From Isochrysis galbana (taxonomy: Eukaryota > Haptophyta > Isochrysidales > Isochrysidaceae), in NCBI GenBank assembly GCA_018136815.1, contig CM030934.1, positions 7,447,172 through 7,511,171 on the forward strand: a stretch of DNA of 64,000 nt, written 5' to 3'. Below are positions 59,494-64,000 of this stretch, in pieces. Both the position numbers and the translations under genes were made by a program. Under the pieces are notes generated by a model that made no database searches, was not told where the DNA came from, and worked only from the letters and a program-made list of their open reading frames with translations. Numbering within the stretch: position 1 is the stretch's first letter; the number at the start of each line of letters is the position of its first letter.

Positions 59494-60200
59494 AGAGGAG
59501 AAGAATGAACAGCGCGAAAACCACCCCGACCGCGATCCCGACCCTCGCAAGGCCATCCCCCGACGCGATGAGTGCTGCGCCTATATAGCACTAACGAGAA
59601 ACCAGAATGTGATGCCACCCAAGAGGCTCATCAAGCGGACGACGTCGTAGGGGCCGTCGTCCCATAGCCTGTCACAGACGTAGACCCACATCTTACAGTA
59701 TCCAAAGTAAAATTTGTTTGAGATCGCGTCATTAACGGGGCGCCCTCGCCTCCCTCCTCTCGTCTAGTTTGCGTCTCAACTTGAACTATCGTCCCGCCCT
59801 TGTTGAAGAATGCAACCATGCCCGCTGCTCGAGTTGAAGAATGCAACCACGTGGGCTTCAGACTGCTGACGTCCGCCCTTGCACGCCCATGGCCAGCACG
59901 CTGAGCGTGCACGTTGGTTGCGGTGAATGCCCAGTCATTTGTCACTTCACGACATTGACCAAGGGCCTCAGATGAATTGCATGTGTAATCGTCCCGGGAG
60001 GTTTTTTATTGGGAATCGCGCCACGGTCAAAAAATGCAGCCCAACCCTTACTAGTCGTTAAAAAGCCCCTGTTTGACCGTCCTACGTCCTACAGGAGGGG
60101 TGGAAAATAGTGGTTACAAAGCGTGAGTGACCGGGTTATTATTGGGGCTTGAATGAACTTTTTTGTTGTCATCAAGGACTGTTCTTTGTTCTTTGTTTTT
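59494..60200. other. Spacer, no gene recognised
   Basis: Unique-looking sequence with the GTGAGTGACCGGGTTATT motif at 60124-60141 that also ends the 220-bp dispersed repeats. Confidence 0.45.
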
Positions 60201-60300
60201 CAACTAAGTTTATACTTGGTTCACCCATGGCCATATGGCCATGGCGGGGCACGAGCCTCCCCCCCTCTCCACTCCTCCCCCGCCATGGGGGGCCTACCCG
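60200..60300 (+). repeat. Family A repeat, about 100-bp truncated copy
   Basis: Starts with CAACTAAGTTTATACTTGG at 60200 and stops after CCGCCATGGGGGG. Carries a CCATGGCCATATGGCCATGG palindrome at 60224-60243. Confidence 0.85.
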
Positions 60301-60507
60301 GTGCAGGAAGGAGGTCTGTGTACTAAAACAGAATAATGTCATTAGCTAGTCATTACATCACAATACTATTATTACACTACCATATTATAACATAAGTTTC
60401 CTTTTCCTTATATGTATATGAGGACCTGATATTAGGTCCTGATATGAGGTGTAAGTTGTAAGGTCGCCGAGACCTGACGACCTGACACCTGACGGAGCAA
60501 CAGTGGT

Positions 60508-60738
60508 TCGCCTCACTGGGTTTTCTCCCATTGTAACTTGTGGGGAGTTAGAATGGAGAATGGGAATGGGAGCCGGGGGCCTGTGAGGGGGGAGATTTGA
60601 GATTTGAAGGGGTGCATAGGTGTATGTATCTGTGGCAGCGACATACGTCAAGGCGTATGGGCAGGTGCGTTGTGCGCTGAGGGTTGTCGTGTTAGTACCA
60701 GGCTAGTGGGAGTAGTGGTGCTAATGCTCAGTTATATT
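60508..60738 (+). repeat. About 225-bp dispersed repeat, copy 2
   Basis: Direct-orientation match to 51868-52090, including ACATACGTCAAGGCGTATGG, GGCTAGTGGGAGTAGTGGT and AATGCTCAGTTATATTAT. Confidence 0.85.
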
Positions 60739-60939
60739 ATGATTATGTGTGTCTTTATGTTGTCCTCATATGTCGTCTGTCGCATCTTATCACTAAAAAT
60801 GGACGGACACGGACATACGGCATAAAGTACAGATGACGGACGGCTGGCGAGATCGCCATGGTGCGACACGCCGCCGTGAGAGGAAGTGGACGAGAGTAAA
60901 GAGTAAAGTACTCCTACTCCTAGAGAAGGAGGAGGAGAG

Positions 60940-61194
60940 AAATGGGAGAGAGAGAGAGAGAGGACGGATGGGGGGGTGGGAAGGGTATGGGCGAAACTGT
61001 CAGAAGAGGAGAGGAGAGAGCGAGGAGAACAGAGTAGAAGAGTTGAGGTTCGCTCGACGCCGAGAAGCCCCCCCTTCGCTTATCTCCCTCTCTCTCTCTC
61101 CCTCTCTCTCTCTCCCTCTCTCTCTCTCCCCCTCCCCCACCCCCCACTCCATCGACGTCGCCCGACACGCGAGAGTGGCCAGCGGAGGAAGCCG

Positions 61195-61235
<41 letters not shown>

Positions 61236-61240
61236 AGAGA
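60940..61240. repeat. GA and CT microsatellites in the translocator leader
   Basis: GA-rich 60925-60965, CT-rich 61085-61128 and (GA)n at 61197-61235. The CT and GA runs can pair into a stem enclosing about 70 nt. Confidence 0.9.
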
Positions 61241-61297
61241 GCCAGAGAGGCGGGAGGGGGGGAAGGCGCGAGAGCGCGCGGGAGTGCGAGGTCGTCG

Positions 61298-62662
61298 ATG
61301 CCGCGACGCTGCCTGCTGCTCCTCCTCGCCTCGCTCCTCAGCTCTCTTGCTCTCTCTCCGGCACAGAAGGCGGAGCATGTGGGTACGCTTGGCCGCCCAC
61401 GGCTACCACAGAGCGCCCAGAGCAGGCTGAGCGAGCCGCGGCGCGCGGGGGGGAATCTTGGGACGCCTCGCCAGCCGCCGCCGCCCGCACTTTACTCGCG
61501 TGCCGCCAAGTTCAAGATCGCCGTCAACATCCTGCTCTGGTGGACACTTAACGTCATCTTCAACCTTTGCAACAAGCACTGTCTCAACACGTGGCCGCAT
61601 CCGTGGGCGCTCGCCACCTCATACTGGCTGATCGGCTCATTGTGTATGGTACCACTTTACCTGCCGCTCCCCATCGGCGAGCGCGCACCAGACGGCAAGC
61701 GGGAATGGGTTGCAGTACGGCAGGTTCCCAGGCTGAGCATCGCCGAGCTGCGAGCTGTGATGCCCGTCGTCGCACTCCTCTGCGTCGGCCACGCGACGAG
61801 CACACTGGCGCCGGCGTACGGGACGGTGGCCTTCTCCAACATCATTAAAACTGCCGAACCGCTCTTCACCTGCGTCTTCTCCTACCTATTCTACCGTAGA
61901 ACGTTCTCACTAGCAACCTATGTGTCATTGCTACTCGTGGTGAGCGGTGTCGTCCTCTTCTCCACGTGAGTCACATCTCGAGCCAGCGATGGCCACGTCG
62001 CCTCCGTCACTTCCCCCCGCCCCCACCCATCCACCCACCCCCACCCCCAGCCCCAGCCCTCAAGCCAAACATTCGCCGGCGCACTCCTCCTGCAGCCGCC
62101 TGAGCTCAATTCTCGCTGCCTCACTCCGCTTGCACCTAGGTCCGATCTCGACTTTTCGATGTACACCCTCGTCGCGGGCACCATCTCTAACGCTGCATAC
62201 GCCATGTACTCAATCCGCGCCAAGCGCACATTGCAGGCGCTAGGCCGCCTCTCGCCTCGCGCGATGTACGCGCTCCTCACGGTGGGCGGCTGTATCGCCC
62301 TTGCGCCATTTGCGCTCATCTTTGAGCTTACGGGCACAGGTGCGTCAAAGTTGGCAGCCTCGGCGACGAAGACGCCGAGTGGCTGGCGACTCGCCGGGTT
62401 GCTCATCTTTACTGGCCTGATGCAGTATTTATCCAACGAGATCGCCTTCTGTACGTTATCCGTAATCCACCCAGTGACCTATGCTGTGACGAACACGTTG
62501 AAGCGCTCTATCGTGGTTGCTGTCTCCCTCCTCGTCTTCGGCAGTCACTTGCCGCCGCTCGGATTGGTTGGCGCTGCCATGGCCATCACTGGTGCATTTG
62601 CCTACTCCCTGTCGATGTATTATATGGCCGAAGCAAGGAGGAAGAGCAGCGAGAGGGTATGA
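61298..62662 (+). CDS. Triose-phosphate/nucleotide-sugar translocator (TPT family), two exons
   Basis: Model: join(61298..61965, 62140..62662), 396 aa. The GT-AG intron (AC/GTGAGT ... CCTAG/G, phase 2) rejoins VVLFST/SDLDFSMYTLV. The N-terminus MPRRCLLLLLASLLSSLALS is a signal peptide, followed by a Pro/Arg/Ser-rich stretch suitable as a transit peptide, as expected for a complex-plastid envelope protein. The body has about eight to ten transmembrane segments with family landmarks: WWTLNVIFNLCNKHCLN, GTVAFSNIIKTAEPLFT, IFTGLMQYLSNEIAF and VTNTLKRSIVVAVSLLVFG. The Lys in NTLKR and the KTAEP segment are substrate-binding in TPTs. It probably exchanges phosphorylated C3/C5/C6 compounds for phosphate; substrate is not predictable by eye. 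Confidence 0.93.
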
Positions 62663-63340
62663 GTGTTCTCCTTGCGACACGCGGGAGAACTGCAGCTAGC
62701 ATGCACTAGGCCACCAAGCAGCATGCGCTGGGTAGCAACATTCAAATGAATGGCACGCTCCTTCTAGTCGATCACGACGTAAGCCGCCCAGCCCGAGGTC
62801 CGGACCATGCGGCCTACATTGATGGGGAATCCCATGAAGATGCTGACACGTAGGACTCTTGCACGCAGTCTTGCCGGCTTCGGCATCTTAGACATCTTGC
62901 GCCCTTGTCATCGGTCCAAGAGAACCAATCATTCTGGGCTTTGAGCGACCTCAACCTTCGTGTTCGAGCAGAGGGTGGACGCAATGACGACCATTGTGCG
63001 CATGCATCCAAAGCTGGGCTGTGGAATGCCGCTGACGTCACGGCGTGTGATCGAATTTCCGCATCGGTTTGTGTGAGAGCGACGATGTGCATGCATCTAG
63101 CGAGCGAAGCGTGTGCATGCCTTGTGTGTGTCTATGCGCCTCAAAATTCGTGAAGACTCCCGCCACGAGCTTAGGGGGTTCTAAGCCTCCCGGTGCTACT
63201 ACTAAAAAAACCTTTTAAAATTCTCGCCTCGCGCGTGGCCATGGGGTTAACTACTGTAGCCACGCCCATTTCCCTTCCTCTCCCTCACTTCCCGCCTTGC
63301 GGCGACTCCCCTCGTGCTCTACTTAGGGGCCCAGGTTTTT
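62663..63340. other. 3' flank, no gene recognised
   Basis: Presumed 3' UTR and spacer. Short open frames on either strand have no motif. Confidence 0.45.
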
Positions 63341-63342
63341 CA

Positions 63343-64000
63343 TTAAACCTTTTAATAGTCTCACCAACAACTAAGTTTATACTTGGTTGCCCCATGGGGG
63401 GGCACGAGCCCCCCCCTCTCTCCACTCCTCCCCTGCCATGGGGGAGGAACCACCCATGCTCCTGGCACGCCTGATGGCTTGCCAGGAGCAGAATGCCCTG
63501 CTGACCCACTCTCTCACTGGCAGGCTTGCCTGCCTCGCGCGTCCTGGCCTGTCGTGGCCAGCCCATCGCTCCAACCCCCCCTCCCCCCCTGTTCGACAGG
63601 CAGACAGGTGCAGATTGGGGACCCCTAAGGCACAGGAGCGCCGGCGAGGGAGAGGCAGGGGAGGCCAGGGCCCAACCCCAGCCTCCTCTGCCCCCAGAGC
63701 TGGCCTCCAGGAGCCTCCAGGGGTCGCCAGCAGGCAGCTGCAGGCCTGCCGCAGGCGCGCCATCGCGCGTGCCTGCAGGAGAGGGGAGAGAGAGCGCGGA
63801 GAAGGGGGTGGGCGGAGCGAGAGCTCCGCTCACCGGAAAATAGGTAAGTCCCGCACCTGTTTACAGGATAAGTCGGGACCGAGGCCGCCGCCAGCCCGGT
63901 AGGCGTAGGAGGAAGGGCCGCCCGCCCCAAGACAACCCCGAAGCCCCCGGGGCCCTACGTAGAGCACAAGGGGAGTTGCCGCAAGGCAGGAGGAGGGAGC
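63343..64000 (+). repeat. Family A repeat, right-edge copy
   Basis: The head CAACTAAGTTTATACTTGG starts at 63368. The body matches the 56969 copy to about 63885 (CACCTGTTTACAGGATAAGTC) then diverges and runs off the edge. Immediately before the head, TTAAACCTTTTAATAGTCTCACC (63344-63366) is the inverted other end of a family A element (compare 59447-59471). Confidence 0.85.

Noticed and set aside
1-64000. tRNA, rRNA or bacterial-type operon signals
   Set aside because: No cloverleaf, rRNA segment, Shine-Dalgarno pattern or tightly packed co-directional genes was seen by eye; a tRNAscan/Rfam run would be needed to exclude small RNAs.

Overview
The window looks like nuclear DNA of a photosynthetic eukaryote with a complex (secondary) plastid, most likely a haptophyte or a close relative. 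It is GC-rich. It has canonical GT-AG introns in phases that can be checked by joining frames, a fucoxanthin chlorophyll a/c-type antenna gene with an ASAF-like leader, and a triose-phosphate-type translocator with a signal-peptide leader. It is packed with diverse transposons. Nothing looks bacterial: there are no operons, no Shine-Dalgarno sites and no CRISPR array.

Host genes, left to right: MSH3 (minus strand, running off the left edge, with an N-terminal PCNA-binding box); a two-exon methyltransferase-like protein with a long Ala-rich coiled coil; a two-exon FCP antenna gene (minus); an ARMH1-like armadillo protein; a single-pass membrane protein (minus); a three-exon hSac2-domain/coiled-coil protein; a three-exon ankyrin-FHA-FHA-PP2C phosphatase (minus); a two-exon MFS transporter; a DDX52/Rok1 RNA helicase (minus); and a two-exon triose-phosphate/nucleotide-sugar translocator. 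Most have a GA/CT-rich tract just upstream of the start codon.

Mobile DNA occupies much of the rest. The standout is a 6.8 kb element (39114-45904). It has long unequal terminal inverted repeats made of 107-bp tandem units, a protein-primed family B DNA polymerase, a C2H2 finger protein and two to three small ORFs. No integrase or capsid gene is visible. It is inserted in a copy of a dispersed repeat. Other elements are: a truncated, frameshifted Fanzor (eukaryotic TnpB-like) gene; a near full-length APE/RT LINE with two truncated relatives; a Ty3/gypsy integrase scrap fused to a LINE tail; a twice-deleted Ty1/copia element with a 5-bp target duplication, nested in another repeat that has its own 18-bp target duplication; a degenerate hAT transposase inside 95-bp inverted repeats; and a 502-bp MITE with an 8-bp target duplication.

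Two abundant dispersed repeat families (called A and MERAG here) share the same terminal 19-21 bases (CAACTAAGTTTATACTTGG) although their bodies differ. The MERAG family keeps a reading frame with a Kozak-like ATG, a KRPRPP basic motif and a splice-donor-like CAG/GTGCGT, so it could act as a mobile first exon. All assignments come from reading the sequence. No database search was run.
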